From positions 248,001-312,000 of the forward strand of contig NZ_KB822579.1 of assembly GCF_000364605.1 (NCBI RefSeq): a stretch of 64,000 nt of DNA, given 5' to 3'. The notes below the pieces were generated by a model. The model had not been told where the DNA came from and did not search any database. It worked only from the letters and a program-made list of their open reading frames with translations. Every line of letters starts with the position of its first letter. Position 1 is the stretch's first letter. The translations under genes were made by a program, and so were the position numbers. The stretch is from Nocardioides sp. Iso805N (GTDB taxonomy: Bacteria; Actinomycetota; Actinomycetes; Propionibacteriales; Nocardioidaceae). This document shows, piece after piece, positions 1 to 8,582 of this stretch.

Positions 1-1461
1 CGGCGCCTTCATCAGCGCACCGACGCGGACAGCCCCGCGCATGTAGTCCGAGAACTGCAGGAAGGTGCCGCCGAACGCGCGCGTGCCACCGTGAACGGCG
101 ATGCCGTTGATGATGGCGCCCATGCCGTGCTCACGGATACCGAAGTGCAGCACGCGGCCCTGGTAGGGATCGCCGTCCCAGTCGTGGGTGGAGCGGTTGG
201 CCGGGATGAACGACTTCGCGCCCGAGATGGTGGTGTTGTTCGAGCCGGCGAGGTCGGCCGAGCCACCCCAGAGCTCGGGCATGATGTCGGCGATGGCGTT
301 GATCACCTTGCCGGAGGCGGCGCGGGTGGCAACGCCCTTCGCGTCGGCCGGGAAGACCGGCAGGGCGGCCTCGAGGCCCTCGGGAAGCGAACGTGTCTTG
401 AGCCGGTCGAGGATCGCGACCTGCTCCGGGTTGGCATCTGCCCAGGCGGCGTACTTCTCCGACCAGGCTGCCTCCAGCTCCTTGCCGCGGGCGTGCAGGG
501 CTCGGGTGTGCTCCAGCACGTCGGCGGGCACGACGAAGCTCTCCTCGGGGTCGAAGCCGAGCACCTTCTTGGTGGCGGCGACCTCGTCGGCGCCGAGCGC
601 GCTGCCGTGCGCGGCCTCCGTGTTCTGCGCGTGGGGCGCAGGCCAGGCGAGGATCGTGCGGAGCACGATCAGGCTCGGCTGGTCGGTGACGGCCTCGGCG
701 GCCTGGATGGCCGCGTAGAGCCCGGGCACGTCCTCGTGGTACTTCGCCCCGTCGGCGTGGTCGCCGCCGTGCAGCCAGTCGACGATCTGGACGTGCCAGC
801 CGTAGGCCTCGTAACGCTTGGCGACGTCCTCGGTGAACGCGACGTCGGTGTTGCCCTCGATCGAGATCTTGTTGGCGTCGTAGATCAGGGTGAGGTTGCC
901 CAGCTCCTGGGTGCCGGCGAGGGACGAGGCTTCGCCGCTGACGCCCTCCTCCAGGTCGCCGTCGGAGGCGATGGCGTAGATGTGGTGGTCGAACAGCGAC
1001 TCACCCGGAGCAGCCTTGGGGTCCAGCAGGCCGCGCTCACGACGGGCGGCCATCGCCATGCCGACGGCGTTGCCGACACCCTGGCCCAGCGGGCCCGTGG
1101 TGACCTCGACGCCGGCGGTGTGGCCGAACTCGGGGTGACCCGGGGTCTTGCTGCCCCAGGTCCGCAGGCTTTCGATGTCCTCGATCTCGAGGCCGAAGCC
1201 ACCGAGGAAGAGCTGGAGGTAGAGCGTGATGGAGCTGTGCCCACAGGAAAGGACGAAGCGGTCGCGACCCAGCCAGGACGGATCGGCCGGGTTGTGCTTC
1301 ATCACCTTCTGGAAGAGCAAGTACGCCGCGGGCGCCAAGCTCATGGCGGTTCCGGGATGGCCGTTACCCACCTTCTGCACGGCGTCCATCGCCAAGACCC
1401 GGATGGTGTCCACGGCCTTCTTGTCGAGGTCGGTCCACTCAAGTTCAGGTGTTGCAGTCAC
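1..1461 (-). CDS. tkt: Transketolase, N-terminal 487 residues (3' end beyond window)
   Basis: Thiamine-diphosphate enzyme of the non-oxidative pentose phosphate pathway, moving two-carbon ketol units between sugar phosphates in the cytoplasm. The minus frame is open from a GTG at 1461 to the window edge. Visible family motifs include GNGHPGTAMS near the N-terminus, the cofactor-binding segment SDGDLEEGVSGEASSLAG, and the later stretch FGIREHGMGAI. About 200 C-terminal residues expected for a ~700-residue transketolase lie outside the window. The GTG start has GAGAGG a few bases upstream. It is divergent from ctaB, a pairing also known from mycobacteria. The long plus-strand open frame over it is an antisense shadow. 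Confidence 0.96.
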   Translation of the reverse strand, partial: MTATPELEWTDLDKKAVDTIRVLAMDAVQKVGNGHPGTAMSLAPAAYLLFQKVMKHNPADPSWLGRDRFVLSCGHSSITLYLQLFLGGFGLEIEDIESLRTWGSKTPGHPEFGHTAGVEVTTGPLGQGVGNAVGMAMAARRERGLLDPKAAPGESLFDHHIYAIASDGDLEEGVSGEASSLAGTQELGNLTLIYDANKISIEGNTDVAFTEDVAKRYEAYGWHVQIVDWLHGGDHADGAKYHEDVPGLYAAIQAAEAVTDQPSLIVLRTILAWPAPHAQNTEAAHGSALGADEVAATKKVLGFDPEESFVVPADVLEHTRALHARGKELEAAWSEKYAAWADANPEQVAILDRLKTRSLPEGLEAALPVFPADAKGVATRAASGKVINAIADIMPELWGGSADLAGSNNTTISGAKSFIPANRSTHDWDGDPYQGRVLHFGIREHGMGAIINGIAVHGGTRAFGGTFLQFSDYMRGAVRVGALMKAP

Positions 1462-1493
1462 GGGAGTCCTCTCTGAGACGTACGGCGAATCCG

Positions 1494-1499
1494 AGCCTA
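1494..1499 (-). promoter_or_regulatory. Candidate -10 box for tkt
   Basis: TAGGCT on the minus strand fits the actinobacterial TAnnnT -10 element. It would give a leader of roughly 26 bases that includes the GAGAGG ribosome binding site before GTG 1461. Inferred by eye; no -35 was convincing. Confidence 0.4.
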
Positions 1500-1513
1500 C
1501 TCATCCCGAGGGT

Positions 1514-1519
1514 TAGACT
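1514..1519 (+). promoter_or_regulatory. Candidate -10 box for ctaB
   Basis: TAGACT on the plus strand lies 15 bases from the oppositely oriented tkt box, so the two divergent promoters would overlap. The predicted leader to GTG 1586 is about 60 bases. Inferred by eye. Confidence 0.35.
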
Positions 1520-1585
1520 CACACCCGCTGTCTTGCGACGGCACCAGTCAGACGACTGATGTTCCACCAAGAGTTGAGGAAGTCC

Positions 1586-2536
1586 GTGACGTACGTCGGT
1601 GAGCGAACCCCGGGACTGAGCACTCAGGAGATCGACTCCCGGCGAGCGACCCTCAAGGATGTGGTGGCCGCCTACGTCGGCCTGACCAAGCCCCGCGTCA
1701 TCGAGCTGCTCCTGCTGACGACGGTGCCGGTGATGTTCTTCGCCGCCCGTGGCGTGCCGGGCCTGGGCCTGGTGGTCGCCACCGTCATCGGCGGCACGCT
1801 CTCGGCGGGTTCGGCATCGGTGTTCAACTGCGTCTACGACCGCGACATCGACGAGCAGATGCGGCGCACCCGGCGCCGGGCGCTGCCACGCCACATCGTC
1901 TCCCCGGGCGCTGCGCTGGTCTTCGGTGTGGCGCTGGCGGTGCTCTCCACCGCGATCCTCGCGATCTGGGTCAACACGCTGTCGGCGGCGCTCTCGTTGG
2001 GAGCCAACGCGTTCTACGTGTTCGTCTACACGATGCTGCTCAAGCGGCGCACCACCCAGAACATCGTCTGGGGCGGCATCGCAGGCTGCTTCCCCGCGAT
2101 GATCGGCTGGACGGCGGTGACGAATCAGCTGTCCTGGGCGCCGGTGATCCTCTTCCTGGTGGTCTTCTTCTGGACCCCACCGCACACCTGGGCGCTCGCG
2201 TTGCGCTACCGCGAGGACTACGCCAACGTCGACGTGCCGATGCTGCCGGTGGTCAAGCCCGCCCGCGAGGTAGGGCGACAGATCGTGCTCTACAGCTGGG
2301 TGATGGTGGCGGTGTCGCTGTCGCTGTGGCCGATCGCCTCGACGGGCTGGTTCTACCCTGTCGCCGCGGCGGTGCTGGGTGCGATCTTCCTGATCCAGGC
2401 GCACCGCATGCACGCTCGCACCCGCGGCACCGAGGATCTCTCCGTGATTCAGCCGATGCACCTGTTCCACAGCAGCAACCTCTACCTCTCGCTTTTGTTC
2501 GTCGCCGTCGCCGTGGACCCGCTGATCTCGCGTTGA
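1586..2536 (+). CDS. ctaB: Protoheme IX farnesyltransferase (heme O synthase)
   Basis: UbiA-family membrane prenyltransferase that adds a farnesyl group to heme b, giving heme o, the precursor of heme a for cytochrome oxidase. The 316-residue product has about nine hydrophobic segments. The first aspartate-rich loop is [18 protein letters not shown] and the second is [15 protein letters not shown]; these bind the prenyl diphosphate and magnesium. I chose GTG 1586 because GAGGAAG lies just upstream; an in-frame ATG at 1559 would add nine residues but has no ribosome binding site. The next step enzyme, CtaA, is encoded nearby on the other strand at 3682-4617. Confidence 0.95.
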   Translation: MTYVGERTPGLSTQEIDSRRATLKDVVAAYVGLTKPRVIELLLLTTVPVMFFAARGVPGLGLVVATVIGGTLSAGSASVFNCVYDRDIDEQMRRTRRRALPRHIVSPGAALVFGVALAVLSTAILAIWVNTLSAALSLGANAFYVFVYTMLLKRRTTQNIVWGGIAGCFPAMIGWTAVTNQLSWAPVILFLVVFFWTPPHTWALALRYREDYANVDVPMLPVVKPAREVGRQIVLYSWVMVAVSLSLWPIASTGWFYPVAAAVLGAIFLIQAHRMHARTRGTEDLSVIQPMHLFHSSNLYLSLLFVAVAVDPLISR

Positions 2537-2546
2537 TTCGGGCCCG

Positions 2547-2569
2547 CGTCCCCGTTGATTGATGGTCCG
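2547..2569 (-). repeat. Single inverted copy related to the 22-bp tandem repeats
   Basis: Read on the minus strand, this segment just after ctaB closely resembles the repeat unit at 3651-3716, sharing CGGACC, ATCA, TCAAC and GGGACG with a few changes and one base missing. It lies in the gap between two convergent genes. The flank carries a short GGTCC iteration at 2564-2580. Confidence 0.5.
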
Positions 2570-2596
2570 GTCCGGTCCGGACGAGACGGGGATGCG

Positions 2597-3526
2597 TCAC
2601 CACCGCCGGGGCGAGTACGACGCCGCGAGGGCATCCCTGAGCTCCCTGATCCAGCGGTCCCTGTTGGCGCCCGCGAAGTCACCGTTGCGGATCACGATCA
2701 CGATCCAGCCGTTGGCCCGCAGCCAGGCGCGGCGCTCCGCGTCGTGACGACGCTGCTCGTCGGTCGTAGCGTGGAAGTCGATGCCGTCGTACTCGATGCA
2801 GATCCGCCGACGGCGGTACGCGAAGTCGAGGCGGTAGGTCGGCACCCCGTCGATCTCGATCCACACCTGTGGTTCGGGCATCGGGAGATGGGCGTCGTGG
2901 ATCTCCAGCCACGTCCATGACTCGCGTGGCGACTCCATCCGCGCGTCCACCAGCTCGAGCAGCTCCCTGAGCTGCACCACGCCCCGACGGCGCCTGAAGC
3001 GCGGAAGCATCGCCCGTAGATCCTCTGCCGTGATGCCGTGGAGGCGAGCGAACCCGTTGAGCGCCGCCATGGCCTCGCGCCTGCGTAGGTTGCAGCCGAG
3101 ATCCAGCGCGGTCCTGCCGGGCGTGGTCACCCGCAGGCCGTCGATCGTCATCACGTCCTCGTCGCGCAGATCGCGCGTCCGGCCACGTACGTCGTGGCGC
3201 TGTGTCGGGCAGTGCCCCCGCAACACGCAGGTCTCGGTCGGCGGGAGTTCTTCGAGCTCGACGAAGGTCAGTGTCTCGACGCCATGGATCGCGGCAGCAG
3301 TGCGATCCACCGCGACATGTCCGTCGGAGACCACCAGGGCCACAGCGGCGGCGCGCAGGGCCACGGTGTCCTCGACGTCGGCACGCACGAACGCCTCGCG
3401 CACGACGGCGCGGATGAGGCCGTCGCGCACGAGCGCGTAGAACTCTCGGCGTGTGACGCCCTGCGCGAGCACCTGGTCGCGGCGGAAAGGAGTGTCGGGC
3501 AGAGCGAGGGCGGAGGTCTCTGTCAT
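2597..3526 (-). CDS. AbiEi-like N-terminus with DUF559-type endonuclease-like domain
   Basis: 309-residue protein of a common actinobacterial type. The first ~90 residues (RRDQVLAQGVTRREFYALVRDG and following) look like the winged-helix region of AbiEi-type antitoxins. The C-terminal ~100 residues look like the DUF559/Vsr-related PD-(D/E)XK fold: YRLDFAYRRRRICIEYDG, then a histidine-containing helix and WIVIVIRNGDF. Such proteins are often annotated as endonuclease-domain proteins of unknown role. No toxin partner is adjacent, so a toxin-antitoxin function is not supported. It is flanked by the ctaB and ctaA genes. No ribosome binding site is obvious before ATG 3526; the start is the conventional first ATG. 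Confidence 0.75.
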   Translation of the reverse strand: MTETSALALPDTPFRRDQVLAQGVTRREFYALVRDGLIRAVVREAFVRADVEDTVALRAAAVALVVSDGHVAVDRTAAAIHGVETLTFVELEELPPTETCVLRGHCPTQRHDVRGRTRDLRDEDVMTIDGLRVTTPGRTALDLGCNLRRREAMAALNGFARLHGITAEDLRAMLPRFRRRRGVVQLRELLELVDARMESPRESWTWLEIHDAHLPMPEPQVWIEIDGVPTYRLDFAYRRRRICIEYDGIDFHATTDEQRRHDAERRAWLRANGWIVIVIRNGDFAGANRDRWIRELRDALAASYSPRRW

Positions 3527-3547
3527 GCCCGACAGCGTGCGTCGGGT
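3494..3547. promoter_or_regulatory. Cluster of GCCCGAC/GTCGGGC elements at the start of the nuclease-like gene
   Basis: CCCGAC (3528-3533) and GTCGGG (3541-3546) form an inverted repeat with a 7-base spacer directly upstream of ATG 3526. A third copy, GTCGGGC, lies at 3494-3500 inside the first codons. AbiEi-type antitoxins can autoregulate, so an operator is possible, but short GC-rich words like this also occur by chance. Confidence 0.3.
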
Positions 3548-3650
3548 GGCCGGCGGCGTACAGGCGGCTCGTCAGGCCTGTGGAAGAGGCTTCATCCAAG
3601 GCATCCTGTGGACGGATCCAGCGCTTGTTCGGCTCAGGCGGAACCGACGA

Positions 3651-3716
3651 ACGGACCCATCACTCAACCGGGACGGACCCATCACTCAACCGGGACGGAC
3701 CCATCAGTCGACGGGT
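3651..3716 (+). repeat. Three tandem 22-bp repeat units (two identical, one degenerate)
   Basis: Units at 3651-3672 and 3673-3694 are identical; the unit at 3695-3716 is degenerate. The unit pattern is ACGGA-N2-C-N3-ACTCAAC followed by five bases. The array covers the 3' end of ctaA: the stop codon at 3682 lies in unit 2, and unit 3 encodes part of the last residues (PSTDGSVPVE). A second array with the same unit length and core is at 37363-37450. Confidence 0.8.
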
Positions 3717-4617
3717 GGGCGACGGCGAGCAGCACCCAGGTCACGGCAGCCGAGATCAGTGCAGCGCCGAACATGTGGAACATCACCAGCACGATGGGGA
3801 GATCGGTGAAGTACTGCACCCATCCGATCGCACCCTGTGCGAGCTCGATGGCGAACAGCACCCACACCGCCCGCCGTACGGCGTAGGGCGCCTTGAAGGC
3901 GTGCACAGCGAAGAGCAGGCCGATCGTGAGTCCGATCAGCAGGCAGACCAGGTCCGCGTGCAGCTGGGAGAACTGCAGCGCCGAGAGACCGTTGCGAGGA
4001 GCGTTCGGATCGCCGGCGTGGGGGCCGGCACCGGTCACGACCGTGCCGGCGTACAGGACCAGCCAGGCGACCGCGAAGGTCGCCCAGGCGAGCCAGGACG
4101 TCGGTCCGGAGACAGCAGCCGTCGCTCCCACGTAGATCCGCCACAGCAGCAGCACGGCGAGGCCGATGATCGCCATCGAGGAGACCAGGTGCACCGAGAC
4201 CACCCAGGGGTTGAGGTCGGTGAGCACGGAGATGCCGCCGATCACCGCCTGGGCGGGGATGCCACCCAGGATCAGCAGGGCGATCCAGCGCAGGTCACGC
4301 CGGCGCGTCTGCCAGGCCGCGACCATCGTCGCGACCGCGACCACCACCAGCACGAAGGTCAGCATCCGGTTCGAGAACTCGATCGCCGAGTGGATGTTCA
4401 GCTCGTCGCGCGGCGTGAAGTCTCCGGGATGGCACTCCGGCCACGTCGAGCAGCCGAGGCCGGATCCGGTCAGCCGCACCGCTCCGCCGGTCACCACCAG
4501 CAGGATGTTGACCGCGAGGGTCGTCCAGGCGAGCCCGCGCATCCAGGGCGCGAGCGAGAGCCGCTCGCGCAGGCTCGGCGCAGCGGTCGGGGTGGCGGCA
4601 GGTGGCACGTCGGTCAT
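3682..4617 (-). CDS. ctaA: Heme A synthase (COX15/CtaA family)
   Basis: Membrane enzyme that oxidises the C8 methyl of heme o to give heme a for aa3-type cytochrome oxidase. The 311-residue product has about eight transmembrane segments. Family features include GGAVRLTGSGLGC near TM1, the Cys pair in GCSTWPEC, and conserved histidines in NIHSAIEFSNR, VSVHLVSSM, QFSQLHADL and VMFHMFGAA, which are candidate heme ligands. I start it at ATG 4617, which overlaps the TGA of the upstream permease gene (ATGA), implying translational coupling; an upstream in-frame ATG at 4665 lies inside that gene. Mycobacteria also keep this gene next to an ABC transporter, where it was long misannotated as a transporter subunit. 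Confidence 0.92.
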   Translation of the reverse strand: MTDVPPAATPTAAPSLRERLSLAPWMRGLAWTTLAVNILLVVTGGAVRLTGSGLGCSTWPECHPGDFTPRDELNIHSAIEFSNRMLTFVLVVVAVATMVAAWQTRRRDLRWIALLILGGIPAQAVIGGISVLTDLNPWVVSVHLVSSMAIIGLAVLLLWRIYVGATAAVSGPTSWLAWATFAVAWLVLYAGTVVTGAGPHAGDPNAPRNGLSALQFSQLHADLVCLLIGLTIGLLFAVHAFKAPYAVRRAVWVLFAIELAQGAIGWVQYFTDLPIVLVMFHMFGAALISAAVTWVLLAVAHPSTDGSVPVE

Positions 4618-5429
4618 TCCCACTTGAAGGTCCTTGCGGTCAGTACGGTGCCGACCACGGCCCACACCGCGAGTACTCCGAGATCGCGCCAGGCGATGTC
4701 GGCATCGAGGAAGGCGCTGCGCATGGCTTCGCCGAGGGCTCCCGAAGGCAGCCAGCGCGCGACGTCGCCGAACGAACCGTAGGCGCTGATCGGCAGCACC
4801 ACCGCACCGCCCGCCATCAGCAACAGGTAGATCAGGTTCGCGGCGGCCAGGGTGGCCTCGGCACGCAGTGTGCCCGCCACGAGCAGCCCGAGGGCCGCGA
4901 AGGCCGCGGTCCCGAGCCCGACGGCCAGGAAGGCGCCGATCGCGCCGGCGCGCGGTGTCCAGCCGAGGGCCTGCCCGACGGCACCGATCACGATGATCTG
5001 CACCAGCTGCACGGCCAGCAGCGCCAGGATCTTGCCCAGCAGCAGTCCCGAGCGAGGCAGCGGGGAGGCACCGAGGCGCTTGATCACGCCGTAGCGGCGC
5101 TCGAATCCGGTAGCGATCGCCAGCGAGGTGAACGACGTCGACATCACGGCGAGTGCGATCACACCGGGGGTGAAGATGTCGACCAGCGGCCGGGGATCGG
5201 TGAGCTTGAGGTCGAGGTGCTCGCCGGCGGTGACGCCGCCCACCAGGATCAGCACCGGGATCACGACGGCAAGCAGCAGCTGCTCGCCGTTGCGCAGCAT
5301 CAGCCGAGCCTCCATCGAGGCCTGGGCCAGCACCTGGCGGAAGAACGGCGCGCCGCCGGGGTGCGGGGTCAGGTCGAGCGCGGTGGCGTCGCGCAGGCTG
5401 GTGTCGAGCCGGGTCGAGGCGTCACTCAT
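4614..5429 (-). CDS. ABC-2 type transporter permease
   Basis: 271-residue membrane subunit with an N-terminal cytoplasmic segment and about six hydrophobic stretches (LLLAVVIPVLILVGGV, VIALAVMSTSFTSLAI and others), typical of ABC-2 exporter permeases. It overlaps the ATPase gene by 8 bases upstream and ctaA by 4 bases downstream, so the three genes form one minus-strand operon. Conserved linkage to heme A synthase suggests a role linked to heme or respiratory assembly, but the substrate is unknown. Confidence 0.85.
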   Translation of the reverse strand: MSDASTRLDTSLRDATALDLTPHPGGAPFFRQVLAQASMEARLMLRNGEQLLLAVVIPVLILVGGVTAGEHLDLKLTDPRPLVDIFTPGVIALAVMSTSFTSLAIATGFERRYGVIKRLGASPLPRSGLLLGKILALLAVQLVQIIVIGAVGQALGWTPRAGAIGAFLAVGLGTAAFAALGLLVAGTLRAEATLAAANLIYLLLMAGGAVVLPISAYGSFGDVARWLPSGALGEAMRSAFLDADIAWRDLGVLAVWAVVGTVLTARTFKWE

Positions 5430-6270
5430 GGCCGATGCCCTTTCCGGTGAGCTCGAGGAAGACGTCCTCGAGGGTGCGGGAGCCGAAGCTCATCGAGCGA
5501 ACGCCGACGCCGTACTCCTTGCTCCAATGGTCCACCGAGGTGCGCAGGGCCGCCTCGGCCTCGGCGGGCAGCTCCTGGTCGACCACCAGCCGCACGGTGG
5601 CCGATGAGCCACGTGTGAGCTCTTCGGGCGAGCCGGAGGTGATGAGCTGGCCGTGGTCGATGATGTGCACCTGGTCGGCCAGCTGCTCGGCCTCTTCGAG
5701 GTAGTGCGTGGTGAGTACGACGGTGACGCCAGACTCGCGCAGCTCGCCCAGCAGCTCCCAGGTGGTGCGCCGGGCAGCCGGGTCCATGCCGGCGGTCGGC
5801 TCGTCGACGAAGACGATCTCCGGCCGCCCGACGATCGCCATCGCCAGTCCGAGGCGCTGCTGCTGACCGCCGGAGAGTCGCCGGTACGGCGTTCGCCCGC
5901 ACTCGTGCAGGCCCAGCCGCTCGGCGAGCGGCTCGACCGGGAGCGGGTCGGCATGGAGCCGCGCGATGTGCCGCAGCATCTCCATGGCGCGTGCGCCGCT
6001 CCAGGCGCCCTGGCCCTGCAGCATCACGCCGATGCGGGGGAGCAGCTCGCGCCGCTGGGCGACCGGGTCGAGGCCGAGGACGCGCACGGTGCCCGACTGC
6101 GGCTTGCGGTAGCCCTCGCAGGTCTCCAGCGTGGTGGTCTTGCCGGCACCGTTGGGGCCGAGCACAGCGGTGATGGAGCCTGCCTCGACGCTCAGCGAGA
6201 GTCCGTCGACGGCGGTCTTGGTGCCGTAGGTCATGCGCAGGTGGGAGACCTCGACAGCGGGTTGTGGCAC
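5422..6270 (-). CDS. ABC transporter ATP-binding protein (ABC-2 / DrrA type)
   Basis: 282-residue ATPase that pairs with the adjacent permease. It has Walker A GPNGAGKTT, signature LSGGQQQRLGLA, Walker B IVFVDEPTAG and H-loop TTHYLEEAE, with the C-terminal extension seen in DrrA/CcmA-like ATPases. I place the start at GTG 6270, because TACACT (6277-6282 on the minus strand) sits six bases upstream, the spacing of a leaderless transcript; an upstream in-frame ATG at 6351 gives an unusual basic leader. It is divergent from sufR, so the promoter region between 6271 and 6435 separates the heme/ABC operon from the SUF operon. Confidence 0.9.
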   Translation of the reverse strand: MPQPAVEVSHLRMTYGTKTAVDGLSLSVEAGSITAVLGPNGAGKTTTLETCEGYRKPQSGTVRVLGLDPVAQRRELLPRIGVMLQGQGAWSGARAMEMLRHIARLHADPLPVEPLAERLGLHECGRTPYRRLSGGQQQRLGLAMAIVGRPEIVFVDEPTAGMDPAARRTTWELLGELRESGVTVVLTTHYLEEAEQLADQVHIIDHGQLITSGSPEELTRGSSATVRLVVDQELPAEAEAALRTSVDHWSKEYGVGVRSMSFGSRTLEDVFLELTGKGIGHE

Positions 6271-6422
6271 CGCGCCAGTGTAAGGATCGGGGTGGTGAGG
6301 GACCGCTTTCGCGCGGCGCGCACATAGCCTGCGGTGTGGCGATCGTCTCATTGCATGACCCCCGCGAGGGCCGTCACGGCGAGGTTAGGGTCGCCTTCGT
6401 TGAAAGCACCCCCTCAATATCG

Positions 6423-6439
6423 TCACAATAGTGTTGTGA
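6423..6439. promoter_or_regulatory. Perfect inverted repeat at the sufR start, candidate SufR operator
   Basis: TCACAA-TAGTG-TTGTGA is a perfect palindrome with 6-base arms and a 5-base spacer, and it overlaps the GTG start codon of sufR at 6436. It resembles the short spaced palindrome, of the form ACACT-N5-TGTGA, reported for mycobacterial SufR. A candidate -10 (TATCGT, about 6418-6423) lies just upstream, so bound SufR would block the start of the operon. The motif is seen directly; SufR binding is inferred. Confidence 0.7.
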
Positions 6440-7167
6440 AATTCGACGAGGGTGCTGTGCGGGCCGATGCCGGCCGCGCCGAGGACCAGAACACGCGCCA
6501 GCGCGTGTCTCGGTCCATCCTCGTCGACGGGCCCTCCACCGCAGCCGCTCTCGCGGAGCGACTCGACCTGACGCCCGCCGCCGTACGCCGCCATCTCGAC
6601 CAGCTGGTCGAGGACGGTGCCGTGGAGGCGCGGGAGCCGCGGTCGAGCGGCCACAAGGGCCGCGGCCGGCCGGCGAAGGTCTTCGCGCTCACCGAGCGCG
6701 GTCGTGAGGGTTTCGACCAGCAGTACGACGACCTGGCGGCCGAAGCGCTGCGCTTCCTGGCGGAGAGTGCGGGTGAGGAGGGGCTGCGAGCGTTCGCACG
6801 CAAGCGGGCCGACTTCATCCGTGAGGGCTTCGCTCGTTTGAGCACCACGCAGCCCGAGCTGAGTCCGGCGCAGGTGCTGGCCCAGGTCTTCACCGAGGCC
6901 GGCTACGTCGCAACGGTGCGTGGCCTGCCGGTCCAGGGTGGCCCGGTGGTGGGGGAGCAGCTGTGCCAGCAGCACTGCCCCGTCTCCCACGTCGCCCACG
7001 AGTTCCCGCAGCTGTGCGAGGCGGAGACCGCCGCGATCAGCGAGGTCCTCGGCACCCACGTCCAGCGCTTGGCGACGATCGCCCATGGCGACGGCGTCTG
7101 CACCACATGCATCCCGAGCACCAGCAACACCGGTAGTAACACTGAGAGGAAGCAGGTCACGGTATGA
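6436..7167 (+). CDS. sufR: SufR, Fe-S-sensing transcriptional repressor of the suf operon
   Basis: 243-residue DeoR-like winged-helix regulator. The helix-turn-helix covers about residues 25-80 ([24 protein letters not shown], then [18 protein letters not shown]). The C-terminal half has C177, C181, C194, C222 and C225. C181-X12-C194-X27-C222 fits the three-cysteine cluster site described for actinobacterial SufR, with H208 where cyanobacterial SufR has a fourth cysteine. GTG 6436 is chosen because the preceding in-frame codons are not family-like and the operator and promoter sit directly before it. The stop codon overlaps the sufB start (ATGA), so it is the first gene of the operon. Confidence 0.92.
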   Translation: MKFDEGAVRADAGRAEDQNTRQRVSRSILVDGPSTAAALAERLDLTPAAVRRHLDQLVEDGAVEAREPRSSGHKGRGRPAKVFALTERGREGFDQQYDDLAAEALRFLAESAGEEGLRAFARKRADFIREGFARLSTTQPELSPAQVLAQVFTEAGYVATVRGLPVQGGPVVGEQLCQQHCPVSHVAHEFPQLCEAETAAISEVLGTHVQRLATIAHGDGVCTTCIPSTSNTGSNTERKQVTV

Positions 7168-8582
7168 CCTCGATCGAGGAGCTCAACCCCGAGCTGAAGG
7201 GCATCGGCAAGTACGAGTTCGGCTGGGCCGACCCGGACGTCGCCGGTTCCGGTGCGCAGCGCGGCCTCAACGACACCGTCGTGCGCGACATCAGTGCGAA
7301 GAAGAGCGAGCCGGAGTGGATGCTGGACCTGCGCCTGAAGGGCCTCAAGCTCTTCGGTCGCAAGCCGATGCCCACGTGGGGCTCGGACCTGTCGGGCATC
7401 GACTTCGACAACATCAAGTACTTCGTCCGATCCTCGGAGAAGCAGGCGGCGAGCTGGGACGACCTGCCCGAGGACATCAAGAACACCTACGACAAGCTCG
7501 GCATCCCGGAGGCGGAGAAGCAGCGCCTCGTCGCGGGCGTCGCGGCGCAGTACGAGTCCGAGGTCGTCTACCACTCGATCCGTGAGGACCTCGAGCAGCA
7601 GGGCGTCATCTTCGTCGACACCGACACCGCGCTCAAGCAGCACGAGGAGCTCTTCAAGGAGTACTTCGGCACGGTCATCCCGGTGGGCGACAACAAGTTC
7701 GCCGCGCTCAACACCTCGGTCTGGTCGGGCGGCTCGTTCATCTACGTTCCGAAGGGCGTGCGCGTCGACATCCCGCTGCAGGCCTACTTCCGGATCAACA
7801 CCGAGAACATGGGCCAGTTCGAGCGGACGCTGATCATCGTCGACGAGGACGCCTACGTGCACTACGTCGAGGGTTGCACGGCGCCGATCTACTCCTCGGA
7901 CTCGCTGCACTCGGCGGTCGTCGAGATCATCGTGAAGAAGGGCGGCCGCTGCCGCTACACGACCATCCAGAACTGGTCGAACAACGTCTACAACCTCGTC
8001 ACCAAGCGGGCCGTCTGCGAGGCCGGCGCCACGATGGAGTGGGTCGACGGCAACATCGGCTCCAAGGTGACGATGAAGTACCCCGCCGTCTACCTCATGG
8101 GTGAGCACGCCAAGGGCGAGACGCTCTCGATCGCCTTCGCGGGCGAGGGCCAGCACCAGGACGCCGGCGCCAAGATGGTGCACGCGGCTCCGCACACCTC
8201 GAGCTCGATCCTGAGCAAGTCGGTGGCGCGCGGCGGTGGCCGTACGTCGTACCGCGGCCTGATCCAGGTCAACGAGGGCGCCTACGGCTCGAAGTCCAAC
8301 GTCCTCTGCGACGCGCTGCTGGTCGACCAGATCAGCCGCTCGGACACCTACCCCTACGTCGACATCCGCGAGGACGACGTCTCCATGGGTCACGAGGCCA
8401 GCGTCTCGAAGGTCTCCGACGACCAGCTCTTCTACCTGATGAGCCGCGGCATGGGCCAGGACGAGGCGATGGCGATGATCGTGCGCGGCTTCGTCGAGCC
8501 GATCGCCAAGGAGCTCCCGATGGAGTACGCCCTCGAGCTCAACCGCCTTATCGAACTGCAGATGGAAGGAGCCGTCGGGTGA
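7164..8582 (+). CDS. sufB: Fe-S cluster assembly protein SufB
   Basis: 472-residue scaffold subunit of the SufBCD complex, in which Fe-S clusters are built from sulfide delivered by SufS/SufU. It is full length and uninterrupted: the intein found in the Mycobacterium tuberculosis homologue is absent. Family segments visible include [38 protein letters not shown] and the C-terminal [18 protein letters not shown]. It starts at an ATG overlapping the sufR stop and ends in a GTGA overlap with sufD, so translation of the three genes is probably coupled. Confidence 0.97.
   Translation: MTSIEELNPELKGIGKYEFGWADPDVAGSGAQRGLNDTVVRDISAKKSEPEWMLDLRLKGLKLFGRKPMPTWGSDLSGIDFDNIKYFVRSSEKQAASWDDLPEDIKNTYDKLGIPEAEKQRLVAGVAAQYESEVVYHSIREDLEQQGVIFVDTDTALKQHEELFKEYFGTVIPVGDNKFAALNTSVWSGGSFIYVPKGVRVDIPLQAYFRINTENMGQFERTLIIVDEDAYVHYVEGCTAPIYSSDSLHSAVVEIIVKKGGRCRYTTIQNWSNNVYNLVTKRAVCEAGATMEWVDGNIGSKVTMKYPAVYLMGEHAKGETLSIAFAGEGQHQDAGAKMVHAAPHTSSSILSKSVARGGGRTSYRGLIQVNEGAYGSKSNVLCDALLVDQISRSDTYPYVDIREDDVSMGHEASVSKVSDDQLFYLMSRGMGQDEAMAMIVRGFVEPIAKELPMEYALELNRLIELQMEGAVG

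Noticed and set aside
91..1476. 461-residue plus-strand open frame
   Set aside because: It is the antisense of transketolase, has no ribosome binding site, and its composition (V, G, D, L-rich) is typical of a GC-rich shadow frame.
2597..3526. Type IV toxin-antitoxin system
   Set aside because: The AbiEi-like domain is fused to a nuclease-like domain and no AbiEii-type toxin gene is adjacent.
7164..8582. Intein in SufB
   Set aside because: The 472-residue protein is continuous through the region where the mycobacterial intein lies, with no extra domain.
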